A stretch of DNA of 64,000 bases from Acidovorax sp. (GTDB taxonomy: Bacteria > Pseudomonadota > Gammaproteobacteria > Burkholderiales > Burkholderiaceae_C). This document shows, piece by piece, positions 28,523-38,032 of this stretch. The position numbers were made by a program, and so were the translations under genes. Location: the NCBI GenBank assembly GCA_031277855.1, contig JAITLO010000039.1:186001-250000 (forward strand). The letters run 5' to 3'. Within the stretch, counting starts at the first letter, position 1, and every line of letters begins with the position of its first letter. The notes beneath the pieces are model-generated. The model saw nothing but the letters and a program-made list of their open reading frames with translations. It was not told where the DNA came from and searched no databases.

Positions 28523-29674
28523 TCAGCGGTTGCCGCGCAGCTGTTGCGGGGTAGGGCGCACGCCGGGGGAAATCTCCAGGCTGGCGCTGCCGTCGGCACG
28601 TTGCACGGTAAAGGCCGCGGCCTCGTTGGGGGGCAGGGCCGCCACGGCGGTCATCAGCTCGGCCACGTTGTGCACGGGCTTGCCGGCCACTTCGGTGATC
28701 ACATCGCCCGGACGCATACCGCCCAGGGCTGCCGGGCCGTTGTGCAGCACGCCGGTGATGATCACGCCCTGTGCTGCCTTGACGCCAAAGGTCTCGGCCA
28801 GCTCGGGTGAGAGCTCGTTGGGCTCTACGCCAATCCAGCCGCGGGTGACCTTGCCGTCCTTGACGATGCCATCGAGCACGATCTTGGCCGTGGACACGGG
28901 AATGGCAAAACCAATGCCCATGCTGCCGCCCGAACGCGAATAGATGGCGGTGTTGATGCCCAGCAAATGGCCGTTGATGTCCACCAGCGCGCCGCCGGAG
29001 TTGCCGGGGTTGATGGCCGCATCGGTCTGGATGAAGTTTTCAAAGGTGTTGATGCCCAGCTGGTTGCGGCCCAGTGCGCTGACGATGCCGCTGGTCACGG
29101 TCTGGCCCACGCCAAAGGGGTTGCCAATGGCCAGCACGGTGTCGCCCACGGCGGTCTGGTCGGAGTTGCCCAGCACGATGACGGGCAGCTTGTCCAGCTC
29201 CACCTTGAGCACGGCCAGGTCGGTGTCGGGGTCGGTGCCGATGATGCGGGCCTTGGCGCGGCGGCTGTCGGCCAGCGTGACCTCGATCTCATCCGCGCCG
29301 GACACCACGTGGTTGTTGGTCAGTATGTAGCCGTCGGGGCTGATGATGACCCCGCTGCCCAGGCCTGCCTGCTCCTGTGTGCCCGCCTGGTCGCCAAAGA
29401 AGAACTGGAACCAGGGGTCGTTGGCGCGGGGATTGCGCACGGCCTTGCTGGTGTTGATGCTGACCACGGCTGGCATGGCCACCTTGGCGGCGGCGCTCAG
29501 GCTGCCGGCCACGGGTTCGGGGCGCGGGGTGCTGGGGGCTTCCAGTAGCGAAATACCGGCACGGCTGACGGTGGCGCCGCGCTGCAGCCAGCTGGGCTGC
29601 AAGGTGGCCACGATGAAATAGGCGGCCAGCAGCACGGTGACTGCCTGCGTGAACAAAAGCCAGAAACGCTTCAT
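28523..29674 (-). CDS. HtrA-family serine protease with one PDZ domain (DegS-like)
   Basis: 383 aa. An N-terminal membrane anchor (FTQAVTVLLAAYFIVATL) is followed by a trypsin-like domain with triad His122 (NNHVV), Asp152 (TDLAVL) and Ser226 (GNSGGAL), and a single C-terminal PDZ domain with GMRPGDVI. The anchor and single PDZ make it more like DegS than DegP, so it may sense periplasmic stress. No rseA or rseB is nearby, so a sigma-E role is unproven. It is divergent from the transporter at 30025. Confidence 0.92.
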   Translation of the reverse strand: MKRFWLLFTQAVTVLLAAYFIVATLQPSWLQRGATVSRAGISLLEAPSTPRPEPVAGSLSAAAKVAMPAVVSINTSKAVRNPRANDPWFQFFFGDQAGTQEQAGLGSGVIISPDGYILTNNHVVSGADEIEVTLADSRRAKARIIGTDPDTDLAVLKVELDKLPVIVLGNSDQTAVGDTVLAIGNPFGVGQTVTSGIVSALGRNQLGINTFENFIQTDAAINPGNSGGALVDINGHLLGINTAIYSRSGGSMGIGFAIPVSTAKIVLDGIVKDGKVTRGWIGVEPNELSPELAETFGVKAAQGVIITGVLHNGPAALGGMRPGDVITEVAGKPVHNVAELMTAVAALPPNEAAAFTVQRADGSASLEISPGVRPTPQQLRGNR

Positions 29675-30024
29675 ACAAAGAAGTTCGGTGGAGTGGGCAA
29701 TGGGGAAGAGCGAGCGTACGAGGGTTTAGGCCCGTGTGCAGCGATTGTGCGGCATCGTGGCTGGGAATGTCTGGCTTCGCCGTCCGTGGAGGTGCGGGGT
29801 TAATGTCGGCAAGGCGTCAATCCCCTGGTGCTAACCCTAGAATATTTGCTCGACTGCGCCACGCCAAAGTTCGCTTTACGAGCTGCACATCCGTGCCGCC
29901 GAAAAAGGTGCAAGTCTCTCCCTACCGAAGTCTTGCTGAACGCCCGCCACTGCATGTTGCATCTCTCCATGTTGTGGCTGTGTGCGGCGCTGTCTGGCCG
30001 AATCGATTTCTGGAAAGACGCTCC
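29675..30024. other. Intergenic region between divergent genes
   Basis: 350 bp between the HtrA protease and MHS transporter starts. It must hold both promoters. A weak TAGAAT lies at about 29838. An in-frame extension of the transporter ORF covers most of it but has no transporter character. No clear operator was seen. Confidence 0.5.
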
Positions 30025-31356
30025 ATGAGTAAGACTGCGAATGCACAAGCCCACCAGGTGGCGGGCGGTGCACACCATCGTCCGCTGACGCGCGATGACT
30101 ACAAGACCCTGAGCCTGTCCGCACTGGGCGGCACGCTGGAGTTCTACGACTTTGTCGTGTTCGTCTTCTTTGCCAATGTGATTGGCACCCTGTTCTTCCC
30201 GGCTTCGCTGCCGGACTGGATGCGCCAGCTGCAGACGCTGGGCATTTTTGCCGCAGGCTATCTGGCACGTCCCCTGGGCGGCATCATCATTGCCCACTAC
30301 GGTGACAAGATTGGCCGCAAGAAGATGTTCACCCTGTCCATCTTTCTGATGGCTGTGCCCACGCTGGTCATTGGCCTGCTGCCGACCTACGAAACCATTG
30401 GCCTGGCCGCACCGCTGCTGCTGCTGCTGATGCGCGTGCTGCAGGGTGCCGCCATCGGTGGTGAAATGCCGGGCGCCTGGGTGTTTGTCGCTGAGCACTC
30501 GCCTGCCAAGAACTATGGCCTGGCCATTGGCACGCTGACCTCGGGCATTACCGGTGGCATCTTCCTGGGCTCCATCTTTGCCGTGTGGCTCAACACCACT
30601 TATTCGCAGCAAGAGATCCATGACTGGGCCTGGCGCATGCCCTTTATCCTGGGCGGCGTGTTTGGTCTGGTGTCGGTGTATCTGCGCCGCTTTTTGCAAG
30701 AGACGCCGCTGTTTCGCGACATGCAAAAGCGCAAGGCTGCCGATGCCGAGCTGCCCATCAAAACCATTTTGCGTGAGCACAAAGAGGCTTGCTGGCTGGT
30801 GGCACTGATGACCTGGGTGCTCTCCACCGCCGTGGTGGTGGTGGTGCTGATGGCACCCATGTATCTGCAAAAAGTCTTTCACATCGCACCGGCTGACGCC
30901 ATGAAGGCCAATGCCGTGGCCACCATCACGCTGACCATTGGCTGTGTGTTCTGGGGCTGGCTGAGCGACAAGATCGGCACCCGCGGCGCCATGCTGCTGG
31001 GTTGGGGCGGCATGGCCGTGACCTCTTATGTCTTCTACCTGAACCTGCCGGGCGAATCCACGCTGGTGCTGCGCTATGCGCTGCTGGGCTTCTTTGTGGG
31101 TGCGATTTCGCTGCTGCCCGTGGTGGGCGTGCGCGCCTTCCCGGTGGCCGTGCGCTTTACCGGCCTGTCCTTTGCCTACAACATGGCGTATGCGGTGTTC
31201 GGCGGCTTCACGCCCATGCTGGTGTCGGTGTGGCAGCAGGTGGATGTGATGGCGCCGGCCCACTATGTGGCGGCCATGGGGGTGTTGGGTATGGCCATTG
31301 GTTTCTGGCGACTGGCCCGCTTTGGCTGGCAGCCCAAGGTGAAATCTGCGGCTTAA
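30025..31356 (+). CDS. MHS-family major facilitator transporter
   Basis: 443 aa, 12-helix MFS protein of the metabolite:H+ symporter branch. The early LGGTLEFYDFVVFVFFANVI and the loop 2-3 motif GDKIGRKKMF are typical. Relatives carry alpha-ketoglutarate, citrate, proline/betaine or shikimate. The substrate cannot be assigned here. The start MSKTANAQ lies just after GGAAAGACGC. It is a single-gene unit with its own terminator at 31576. Confidence 0.93.
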   Translation: MSKTANAQAHQVAGGAHHRPLTRDDYKTLSLSALGGTLEFYDFVVFVFFANVIGTLFFPASLPDWMRQLQTLGIFAAGYLARPLGGIIIAHYGDKIGRKKMFTLSIFLMAVPTLVIGLLPTYETIGLAAPLLLLLMRVLQGAAIGGEMPGAWVFVAEHSPAKNYGLAIGTLTSGITGGIFLGSIFAVWLNTTYSQQEIHDWAWRMPFILGGVFGLVSVYLRRFLQETPLFRDMQKRKAADAELPIKTILREHKEACWLVALMTWVLSTAVVVVVLMAPMYLQKVFHIAPADAMKANAVATITLTIGCVFWGWLSDKIGTRGAMLLGWGGMAVTSYVFYLNLPGESTLVLRYALLGFFVGAISLLPVVGVRAFPVAVRFTGLSFAYNMAYAVFGGFTPMLVSVWQQVDVMAPAHYVAAMGVLGMAIGFWRLARFGWQPKVKSAA

Positions 31357-31382
31357 TTTCCGCAAGTGATTCGTGCGAGGGC

Positions 31383-31474
31383 GGCCATACAGCGCTTCAT
31401 GCTGTGTTGCTCGCCCTGGTCGTATAGACATACTGCCTGCGGGCGAGACGCCGTGCCTGAAGCGCTGTCTGGCC
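31383..31474 (+). repeat. 92-bp nested hairpin element
   Basis: Outer arms GGCCATACAGCGCTTCA and TGAAGCGCTGTCTGGCC match at 16 of 17 positions. Inside are CTCGCCC/GGGCGAG and an innermost GTAT/ATAC with an AGAC loop. It lies downstream of the transporter gene, function unknown. Confidence 0.65.
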
Positions 31475-31575
31475 GTTGTGGCGGTGGTGTTGGCGCCCGC
31501 TGCGCTGTCGTCGCCTGCTCCTGCAGGCAGGTTCTGCGGACTAATGTTTGAGCACCTCTTCACATCAAGCAATCA

Positions 31576-31598
31576 GGGCAGCTGCGGCTGCCTTTTTT
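31576..31598 (+). terminator. Intrinsic terminator
   Basis: GGCAGC/GCTGCC stem, 4-base loop and six T residues. It ends the transporter transcript 47 bp before the Nif3-like gene. Confidence 0.78.
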
Positions 31599-31644
31599 GC
31601 GCCTGTTCCAGTCGTGGGTGTGAGCGGCTTGGCACAATCGCCCC

Positions 31645-32394
31645 ATGATTCAGCGACACGAACTTCTGGCCCAGTTGGATGGCCTGCTGCAACCCGAGCG
31701 CTTCAAAGACTACGGGCCCAATGGCCTGCAGGTGGAGGGCAAGGTCGAGATCCGCCGCATCGTCAGCGGTGTTACGGCCAGCCGGGCGCTGATCGAGGCC
31801 GCGATCGATGACGGTGCCGATGCCATCTTTGTGCACCACGGCCTGTTCTGGCGCGGCATGGATGGGCGCATCACCGGCTGGATGAAGGAACGCATCCGCC
31901 TGCTGCTGGCCCACGACATCAATTTGTTCGCCTACCACCTGCCGCTGGATGCCCATCCCGAGCTGGGCAACAACGCCCAACTGGGCCTGCGCCTGGGCTT
32001 GGCATATGACGCCACCTTTGGTGACCAGGCCCTTGGCATGGTGGGCAGTGCCAGCTTTGCCAACGCCTCAGCGCTGGCAGCCCAGGTGCAGCAGGCGCTG
32101 GGCCGCCCGGTGACTTGTGTCAGCGGTGCCGAAACCAAGCCGATTCGCCGCGTGGCCTGGTGCACCGGCGGGGCGCAGGGCTTTTTTGAGGGCGCGATTG
32201 CGGCCGGTGCCGATGCCTTTATCACCGGCGAGATTTCGGAACCCCAGGCCCATCTGGCACGCGAGACCGGCACCACCTTTATCGCCGCCGGCCACCACGC
32301 TACCGAGCGCTATGGCGCGCCAGCCGTGGCTGCCCAGGTGGCGCAGCAGCTGGGGCTGGAGCACCGGTTTATTGATATTGATAACCCGGCATGA
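31645..32394 (+). CDS. Nif3-like dinuclear metal centre protein (YbgI family)
   Basis: 249 aa of the DUF34/NIF3 family, conserved hexameric proteins with a two-metal site. Metal ligands are visible in FVHHGLFW and AYHLPLDAHPELGN, and in the C-terminal AGHHATERYG. The biochemical role is still debated (GTP cyclohydrolase-like or metal chaperone). Its start follows a terminator, so it has its own promoter. Confidence 0.92.
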   Translation: MIQRHELLAQLDGLLQPERFKDYGPNGLQVEGKVEIRRIVSGVTASRALIEAAIDDGADAIFVHHGLFWRGMDGRITGWMKERIRLLLAHDINLFAYHLPLDAHPELGNNAQLGLRLGLAYDATFGDQALGMVGSASFANASALAAQVQQALGRPVTCVSGAETKPIRRVAWCTGGAQGFFEGAIAAGADAFITGEISEPQAHLARETGTTFIAAGHHATERYGAPAVAAQVAQQLGLEHRFIDIDNPA

Positions 32395-32401
32395 GTATGG
32401 A

Positions 32402-32525
32402 ACACCCCCCTGAGGCGCTACGCGCCTTCCCCCCGCTCTTCGCTTCGCTGCGCTCGCGGGCAGGGGGACGCTGCCAGCGCGGCGGGGCGGCCCTTGCGCG
32501 GCAGCTCTGGCATGGGCCGCGCCAG
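32402..32525 (+). repeat. Dispersed post-stop GC-rich repeat, copy 6
   Basis: CCCCCCTGAGGCGCTACGCGCC starts 8 bp after the Nif3 stop and matches copy 1 almost exactly through GGGGGACGCTGCC and GGGGCGGCCCTTGCGCGGC, then the GGCATGGGCCGCG tail. Confidence 0.82.
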
Positions 32526-32553
32526 TTTTGCGAGTTGTGTATCTGGCTTTACT

Positions 32554-32597
32554 CCCTCGCCCCTTTGGGGAGAGGGTGGGGGTGAGGGGGGCTCCCC
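32554..32597 (+). repeat. G-rich REP-like element, copy A
   Basis: CCCTCGCCCCTTTGGGGAG then AGGGTGGGGGTGAGGGG. The same unit recurs at 42729-42766, both times just after a copy of the post-stop repeat. Similar G-rich units are widespread in Proteobacteria. Confidence 0.75.
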
Positions 32598-32672
32598 AAG
32601 CCCATAACTCTGAAAAACAGAGCTGCCTGTGCTTGATGCATAAGCGCTAGCGGCCGATTTACTAAGAAAACC

Positions 32673-33749
32673 ATGTCTGCACCTTCTACACCGCTGCCTG
32701 TTGCCATCACCCAGGGTGATTCGGCTGGCATTGGGCCGGAAATCATTGCCAAGGCCTTTAGAGACCATGGGCCGCTGCTGCGTGGCTGTTTTGTGGCGGG
32801 GGACTTGAATACGCTGCGCCGGGGGGCCGAGGCGGTGCGGTGCGCGGGTGAGACGCCGCTGCCTGTGGCCTTGATTACCTCGCCGGAGCAGGCCTGGAGC
32901 GTGCCGCCGCGTTGCCTGCCGGTGTTGCAGCTGGCGGATATGCCGCCACCAGCGCCCTGGGGGCAGATCAGCCGGGAGGCCGGCGAGGCCGCGGCGCGTA
33001 GCGTGCAGTGGGCGGCGCGTGCGGCCCTGGCGGGTGAGGTGGCTGCTCTGGTGACGGCGCCGCTGCACAAAGAGGCCTTGTCGCTGGCGGGCGTGGATTA
33101 CCCGGGCCATACCGAGCTGCTACAGGCCGAGGCAGCGCGCCATGCCGGTGTGTCGCTGGCCGATATGCCGGTGCGCATGATGCTGGCCAATGAGCAGCTG
33201 CGCACGGTGCTGGTCAGCATCCATGTTTCGCTGCGTCAGGCGCTGGAGGCTGTGACTGTGGGCAATATCCTGCAGACATTGCGCATTACCCATGCTGCAC
33301 TTTCGCGCAGTCTGGGGCGCGCACCCCGCATCGCAGTGGCAGGCCTCAATCCGCACGCAGGGGAGGGCGGGTTGTTTGGGCGCGAGGAAATCGAGGTGAT
33401 TGCCCCCGCCGTGGCCCAGGCACGGGCCGAGGAAATGGATGTGAGCGGCCCCATTTCACCGGATACGGTGTTCATGCGGGCCCGCAATACCCCGCAACAT
33501 CCCGGGGAATTTGACGTGGTGTTGGCGATGTACCACGACCAGGGTTTGATCCCTATCAAATATCTGGGTGTTGAAGAAGGCGTCAATGTGACCCTGGGTT
33601 TGCCCTTGGTGCGCACCAGCCCCGACCATGGGACGGCTTTTGACATCGCCGGCCTGGGCCGCGCCGATGCCTCCAGTCTGATCGAGGCCGTGCGCATGGC
33701 CAAGCAACTGGCCGGCTTGCCCTTACACGGCTTGCACGGCCTGCACTGA
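32673..33749 (+). CDS. pdxA: 4-hydroxythreonine-4-phosphate dehydrogenase PdxA
   Basis: 358 aa enzyme of the DXP-dependent pyridoxal phosphate pathway. The metal-binding histidines are in DYPGHTELL and MYHDQGLIPIKYLG, with SPDHGTAFDIAG near the end. It begins LPVAITQGDSAGIGPE. The length is slightly above the E. coli enzyme, with the extra residues at the C-terminus. Confidence 0.95.
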   Translation: MSAPSTPLPVAITQGDSAGIGPEIIAKAFRDHGPLLRGCFVAGDLNTLRRGAEAVRCAGETPLPVALITSPEQAWSVPPRCLPVLQLADMPPPAPWGQISREAGEAAARSVQWAARAALAGEVAALVTAPLHKEALSLAGVDYPGHTELLQAEAARHAGVSLADMPVRMMLANEQLRTVLVSIHVSLRQALEAVTVGNILQTLRITHAALSRSLGRAPRIAVAGLNPHAGEGGLFGREEIEVIAPAVAQARAEEMDVSGPISPDTVFMRARNTPQHPGEFDVVLAMYHDQGLIPIKYLGVEEGVNVTLGLPLVRTSPDHGTAFDIAGLGRADASSLIEAVRMAKQLAGLPLHGLHGLH

Positions 33750-33809
33750 AAGCCCTGGGATTTTTGCGCTGGAGAGGCCGGGGCGGCCCGTTGGTCTACA
33801 GGCATGAAA

Positions 33810-33830
33810 AAGCCCCGGCGTACGGGGCTT
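33810..33830 (-). terminator. Intrinsic terminator of mscL
   Basis: 8-bp stem AAGCCCCG/CGGGGCTT with a 5-base loop. On the minus strand it runs into TTTT. It serves mscL, which ends at 33867, and lies between convergent pdxA and mscL. Confidence 0.8.
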
Positions 33831-33866
33831 GGAGCGGTGGGCGCAGGCAGGGAGGCCCTGCTGCAC

Positions 33867-34301
33867 TCAGCCGTTTTTGCGCAGGCTGTCGCGGATTTCG
33901 CGCAGCAGCACAATGTCTTCCGGCGTGGCGGCTGGTGCCTCAGGTGCGGCCGGGGTCTGGCGCTTCAAGCGGTTGATTTGCTTGACCATCATGAAGATGA
34001 TGAAGGCCAAAATGGCGAAATTCACTGCCACCGTGATGAAGTTGCCATAGGCAAAAACCGGCACGCCGGCCTTGCGAACGGCGTCCAGCGTGTGGGGGAT
34101 GCCCTCGGGTACCGAGCCCAGGGCCAAAAACATATTGGAAAAGTCCAGCTTGCCGAACACCAGGCCCACGATGGGCATGATCAGGTCGTTGACCACCGAG
34201 TCCACGATCTTGCCGAAGGCCCCGCCAATGATCACACCGACGGCCAAGTCAACCACGTTTCCTTTGACCGCGAATTCGCGGAATTCTTGCATCATGCCCA
34301 T
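33867..34301 (-). CDS. mscL: Large-conductance mechanosensitive channel MscL
   Basis: 144 aa two-helix channel that vents solutes on hypo-osmotic shock. The family N-terminus is [22 protein letters not shown], and the second helix lies around [14 protein letters not shown], followed by the cytoplasmic helix ending RDSLRKNG. The ATG at 34301 is chosen because all MscL proteins start just before this helix. The frame is open to 34370 but the extension is unlike MscL. Confidence 0.96.
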   Translation of the reverse strand: MGMMQEFREFAVKGNVVDLAVGVIIGGAFGKIVDSVVNDLIMPIVGLVFGKLDFSNMFLALGSVPEGIPHTLDAVRKAGVPVFAYGNFITVAVNFAILAFIIFMMVKQINRLKRQTPAAPEAPAATPEDIVLLREIRDSLRKNG

Positions 34302-34450
34302 GGTGGAAAGCTCCGAGTCAAGAGTTAGACCAAGCGCAAGTATCGGGCGATAAGTCAAGTTTGCCGTCACACGGCGACTGGAATAACCCTAGTGGCTCCG
34401 CTACAATTTTTCGATTGACCCCAATCTAGCGATGTTCATCGAGGATTCCC

Positions 34451-35050
34451 ATGAGTGAAACTCCAGTCGACTCCAGCAAACGGACGTGGATCATCACGTC
34501 TGCTTGTGCAGGTGCGGTGGGCGGCGTGGCCGTTGCCGTGCCTTTTGTGAGTACGTTCCAGCCCTCCGAAAAGGCGAAGGCGGCAGGTGCTGCAGTGGAG
34601 GTGGATATCTCCGCATTGAATCCCGGTGAGAAGATCACCGTGGAATGGCGCGGCAAGCCCGTGTGGATCATCAAACGCACCAAGGAACAGCTGGCCGATC
34701 TGCCGTCGCTGGACTCGCAACTGGCCGATCCCCAGTCGCTGCGCAAGCCCGACGAATTCACCCCGCCCTATGCGCGCAACGAATGGCGCTCCATCAAGCC
34801 GGAAGTGCTGGTCTGCGTGGGCATTTGCACCCACCTGGGCTGCTCGCCTTCGGACAAGTTTGTGGCCGGCCCCCAGCCTTCGCTGCCGGCCGACTGGAAG
34901 GGCGGCTTTCTGTGCCCCTGCCACGGTTCGACCTTCGACATGGCCGGCCGCGTGTTCAAGAACAAGCCCGCGCCGGACAACCTCGAAGTGCCTCCACATA
35001 TGTACCTGTCGGAGACCAAGCTCCTGATCGGTGAAGACAAGAAGGCTTGA
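34451..35050 (+). CDS. petA: Cytochrome bc1 Rieske iron-sulphur subunit PetA
   Basis: 199 aa. An N-terminal membrane helix (residues ~13-34) is followed by the Rieske domain with cluster ligands Cys126/His128 in CTHLGC and Cys155/His158 in CPCHGS. The supporting disulphide is Cys131-Cys157. It transfers electrons from quinol to cytochrome c1. Only Lys-Arg precedes the helix, so Tat export is possible but not clear-cut. A TACAAT box at 34402-34407 may be its promoter. First gene of petABC. Confidence 0.96.
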   Translation: MSETPVDSSKRTWIITSACAGAVGGVAVAVPFVSTFQPSEKAKAAGAAVEVDISALNPGEKITVEWRGKPVWIIKRTKEQLADLPSLDSQLADPQSLRKPDEFTPPYARNEWRSIKPEVLVCVGICTHLGCSPSDKFVAGPQPSLPADWKGGFLCPCHGSTFDMAGRVFKNKPAPDNLEVPPHMYLSETKLLIGEDKKA

Positions 35051-35060
35051 TGGAGTCGAC

Positions 35061-36476
35061 ATGGCACACGAATTCAAAGAAATAGATCCCAACGCGTCCA
35101 CGGGCGCCAAGGTGACCAACTGGTTCGAGAACCGTTTCCCCACGGCGTTCTCGGCCTACAAGGTTCACATGTCGGAGTACTACGCTCCGAAGAATTTCAA
35201 CTTCTGGTACATCTTCGGCTCGCTGGCGCTGCTGGTGCTGGTCATCCAGATCGTCACCGGCATCTTCCTGGTGATGCACTACAAGCCCGACGCTGAAAAA
35301 GCGTTTGCCTCGGTGGAATACATCATGCGTGATGTGCCCTGGGGCTGGCTGATCCGCTATATGCACTCCACAGGCGCTTCCGCCTTCTTTGTGGTGGTGT
35401 ATCTGCACATGTTCCGCGGTCTCTTGTACGGTTCCTACCGCAAGCCGCGCGAGCTGGTCTGGATCTTCGGCTGCGCCATCTTCCTGGCGCTGATGGCCGA
35501 AGCCTTCATGGGCTATCTGCTGCCCTGGGGTCAGATGTCCTACTGGGGCGCCCAGGTGATCGTGAACCTGTTTGCTGCCATTCCCTTTGTTGGCCCCGAT
35601 CTGGCCATCCTGATCCGTGGCGACTATGTGGTGGGTGATGCCACGCTGAACCGCTTCTTCAGCTTCCACGTGATTGCCGTGCCTCTGGTGCTGCTGGGCC
35701 TGGTGGTGGCGCACTTGCTGGCGCTGCACGATGTGGGCTCCAACAACCCCGACGGTGTGGAAATCAAGGCGCCCAATGCGCCCAAGGATGCCAAGGGCAA
35801 CCCCCTGGACGGCATTCCCTTCCACCCCTACTACACCGTGCACGACATCTTTGGCGTGGCCGTGTTCCTGTTCCTGTTCTCGGCCGTGGTGTTCTTCGCC
35901 CCCGAGTTCGGTGGCTACTTCCTGGAATACAACAACTTCATTCCGGCTGATCCGCTGAAGACGCCCAACCACATTGCCCCGGTCTGGTACTTCACGCCGT
36001 TCTACTCCATGCTGCGTGCCATCACTTCCGAGATGATGTATGCGCTGGTGGCCTGCGTGGTGCTGGCCGCAGTCTTCACTTTCGTGAAGACCAAGCTGCC
36101 TGGCATTGCCAAGGCCATCGTCGGTGGCGCTGCCGTGGTGCTGGTTGCCCTGATGCTGTCCATCGACGCCAAGTTCTGGGGTGTGGTGGTCATGGGTGGT
36201 GCCGTGGTGATTCTGTTTGCACTGCCCTGGCTGGATTGCAGCCCGGTCAAGTCCATCCGCTATCGTCCGAGCTGGCACAAATACCTGTACGCCGTGTTTG
36301 TCGTGGTGTTCGTGGTGCTGGCCTATCTGGGCGTGCAGCCTCCGTCGCCCATCGGTGAGCGCGTGTCGCAGGTCGGAACCCTGTTTTACTTCGGCTTCTT
36401 CTTCCTGATGCCCTGGTGGAGCCAGCTGGGCACGCCCAAGCCCGTGCCTGACCGCGTGACTTTCAAGCCCCACTGA
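35061..36476 (+). CDS. petB: Cytochrome b subunit PetB
   Basis: 471 aa polytopic haem protein of the bc1 complex, holding both quinone sites. The haem-ligating histidines lie in helix regions such as RYMHSTGASAFFVVVYLHM and FSFHVIAVPLVLLGLVVAHL. The PEWY-type Qo loop appears as PVWYF. The frame is open to 35031, but MAHEFKEIDP at 35061 is the family start. It lies 10 bp after petA. Confidence 0.96.
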   Translation: MAHEFKEIDPNASTGAKVTNWFENRFPTAFSAYKVHMSEYYAPKNFNFWYIFGSLALLVLVIQIVTGIFLVMHYKPDAEKAFASVEYIMRDVPWGWLIRYMHSTGASAFFVVVYLHMFRGLLYGSYRKPRELVWIFGCAIFLALMAEAFMGYLLPWGQMSYWGAQVIVNLFAAIPFVGPDLAILIRGDYVVGDATLNRFFSFHVIAVPLVLLGLVVAHLLALHDVGSNNPDGVEIKAPNAPKDAKGNPLDGIPFHPYYTVHDIFGVAVFLFLFSAVVFFAPEFGGYFLEYNNFIPADPLKTPNHIAPVWYFTPFYSMLRAITSEMMYALVACVVLAAVFTFVKTKLPGIAKAIVGGAAVVLVALMLSIDAKFWGVVVMGGAVVILFALPWLDCSPVKSIRYRPSWHKYLYAVFVVVFVVLAYLGVQPPSPIGERVSQVGTLFYFGFFFLMPWWSQLGTPKPVPDRVTFKPH

Positions 36477-36494
36477 GCCTAGGAGAGAACAACA

Positions 36495-37253
36495 ATGAAA
36501 AAACTGATCCTCACGCTGGTTGCCGCTTTGGGCATCGTCACCGGTGCCCAGGCATCCGGTGACCTGCTGGTTCCCCTGGACAAGGCGCCGGTCGACACGA
36601 CCAACCAGGCTTCGCTGCAAAACGGCGCCAAGCTGTTTGTGAACTACTGCCTGAGCTGCCACTCGGCCGCCTTCATGCGCTACAACCGCTTGCAAGACAT
36701 CGGTCTGACCGAGCAGCAGATCAAGGACAATCTGCTGTTCACCACCGACAAGGTGGGTGAGACCATGATTGCGGCCATCGACCCCAAGCAGGCCAAGGAC
36801 TGGTTTGGTGGCAATCCCCCCGACCTGACCGTGATCGCACGCTCGCGTGCCAGCGGTAATGGCACGGGTGCGGACTACCTCTACACTTTCCTGCGCACTT
36901 TCTACCGGGATGAAACCAAGCCTACCGGCTGGAACAACCTGGCCTTCCCCAGCGTGGGCATGCCCCATGTGCTGTGGCAGCTGCAAGGCGAACGCCATGC
37001 ACTGTTTGAAGAGAAGGAAGTGCACGGTCAAAAGACCCAGGTGTTCAAGGGCTGGGAAGAGCTGACTCCTGGCTCCATGACCCAGGTGCAGTACGATCAG
37101 GCAGTTGGCGACTTGGTGAACTACCTGCAATGGATGGGTGAGCCGGCACAAAATACGCGGATTCGTATTGGTGTGGGTGTGCTGATCTTCCTGGGCATTT
37201 TCATCCTGATCGCCTGGAGACTGAACGCCGCGTTCTGGAAAGACGTCAAGTAA
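36495..37253 (+). CDS. petC: Cytochrome c1 subunit PetC
   Basis: 252 aa. It has a signal peptide ending near TGAQAS, covalent haem site Cys52-x-x-Cys55-His56 (YCLSCHS), and a C-terminal membrane anchor (IGVGVLIFLGIFILIAWRL). It receives electrons from PetA and passes them to soluble or membrane cytochrome c. AGGAGAGA lies before the ATG. It is the last pet gene and is followed by the terminator at 37309. Confidence 0.96.
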   Translation: MKKLILTLVAALGIVTGAQASGDLLVPLDKAPVDTTNQASLQNGAKLFVNYCLSCHSAAFMRYNRLQDIGLTEQQIKDNLLFTTDKVGETMIAAIDPKQAKDWFGGNPPDLTVIARSRASGNGTGADYLYTFLRTFYRDETKPTGWNNLAFPSVGMPHVLWQLQGERHALFEEKEVHGQKTQVFKGWEELTPGSMTQVQYDQAVGDLVNYLQWMGEPAQNTRIRIGVGVLIFLGIFILIAWRLNAAFWKDVK

Positions 37254-37308
37254 GTAGTAGTTGGTCTGTGGCCGCTTCTCCTTGTGGGAAAGCGGCCCGG
37301 TCTTTGTG

Positions 37309-37342
37309 GAGTGGGCGCTGTGAGAGCGTCCCACTCTTTTTG
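37309..37342 (+). terminator. Intrinsic terminator after petC
   Basis: GAGTGGG/CCCACTC outer stem with a CGCT/AGCG inner pairing, then five T residues. Confidence 0.8.
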
Positions 37343-37361
37343 ATTTTTAGGAGCTTCCACC

Positions 37362-37973
37362 ATGATGGTGCTTTATTCGGGAACGACCTGCCCTTATTCC
37401 CACCGTTGCCGCTTCGTGTTGTTCGAAAAGGGCATGGATTTCGAGATCCGCGATGTGGACCTGTACAACAAGCCCGAAGAAATCAGCGTGATGAACCCCT
37501 ATGGTCAGGTGCCCATCCTGGTGGAGCGCGACCTGATCCTGTACGAGTCCAACATCATCAACGAGTACATTGACGAGCGCTTCCCCCATCCCCAGCTGAT
37601 GCCTGGCGACCCGGTGGACCGTGCCCGTGTGCGTCTGTTCCTGCTGAACTTCGAAAAAGAGTTGTTCGTGCACGTGAACACGCTGGAAGAGCGCAATGCC
37701 AAGGGCAATGAAAAGGCCATCGAAAAGGCCCGTGCCCACATCCGCGATCGCCTGACGCAATTGGCCCCCGTGTTCCTGAAGAACAAGTACATGCTGGGTG
37801 AAGGCTTCTCCATGCTGGACGTGGCCATTGCACCGCTGCTGTGGCGCCTGGACTACTACGGTATCGAGCTGTCCAAGAACGCTGCACCGCTGCTGAAGTA
37901 TGCCGAGCGCATCTTCTCGCGTCCTGCCTACATTGAAGCGCTGACGCCTTCCGAGAAGGTGATGCGCAAGTAA
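37362..37973 (+). CDS. sspA: Stringent starvation protein A SspA
   Basis: 203 aa glutathione-S-transferase-fold protein that binds RNA polymerase in stationary phase. The GST fold is visible from VLYSGTTCPYSHRCRFVLFEKG and the conserved NPYGQVPILVERDL and YESNIINEYIDERFP. A position directly downstream of petABC and upstream of sspB is conserved in beta- and gammaproteobacteria. Confidence 0.94.
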   Translation: MMVLYSGTTCPYSHRCRFVLFEKGMDFEIRDVDLYNKPEEISVMNPYGQVPILVERDLILYESNIINEYIDERFPHPQLMPGDPVDRARVRLFLLNFEKELFVHVNTLEERNAKGNEKAIEKARAHIRDRLTQLAPVFLKNKYMLGEGFSMLDVAIAPLLWRLDYYGIELSKNAAPLLKYAERIFSRPAYIEALTPSEKVMRK

Positions 37974-38032
37974 TTGCTTGCCAGCGCGCCACTCGCGCGC
38001 AGCCCTGTCCCGTCCACTTTGTACCCACAGCC

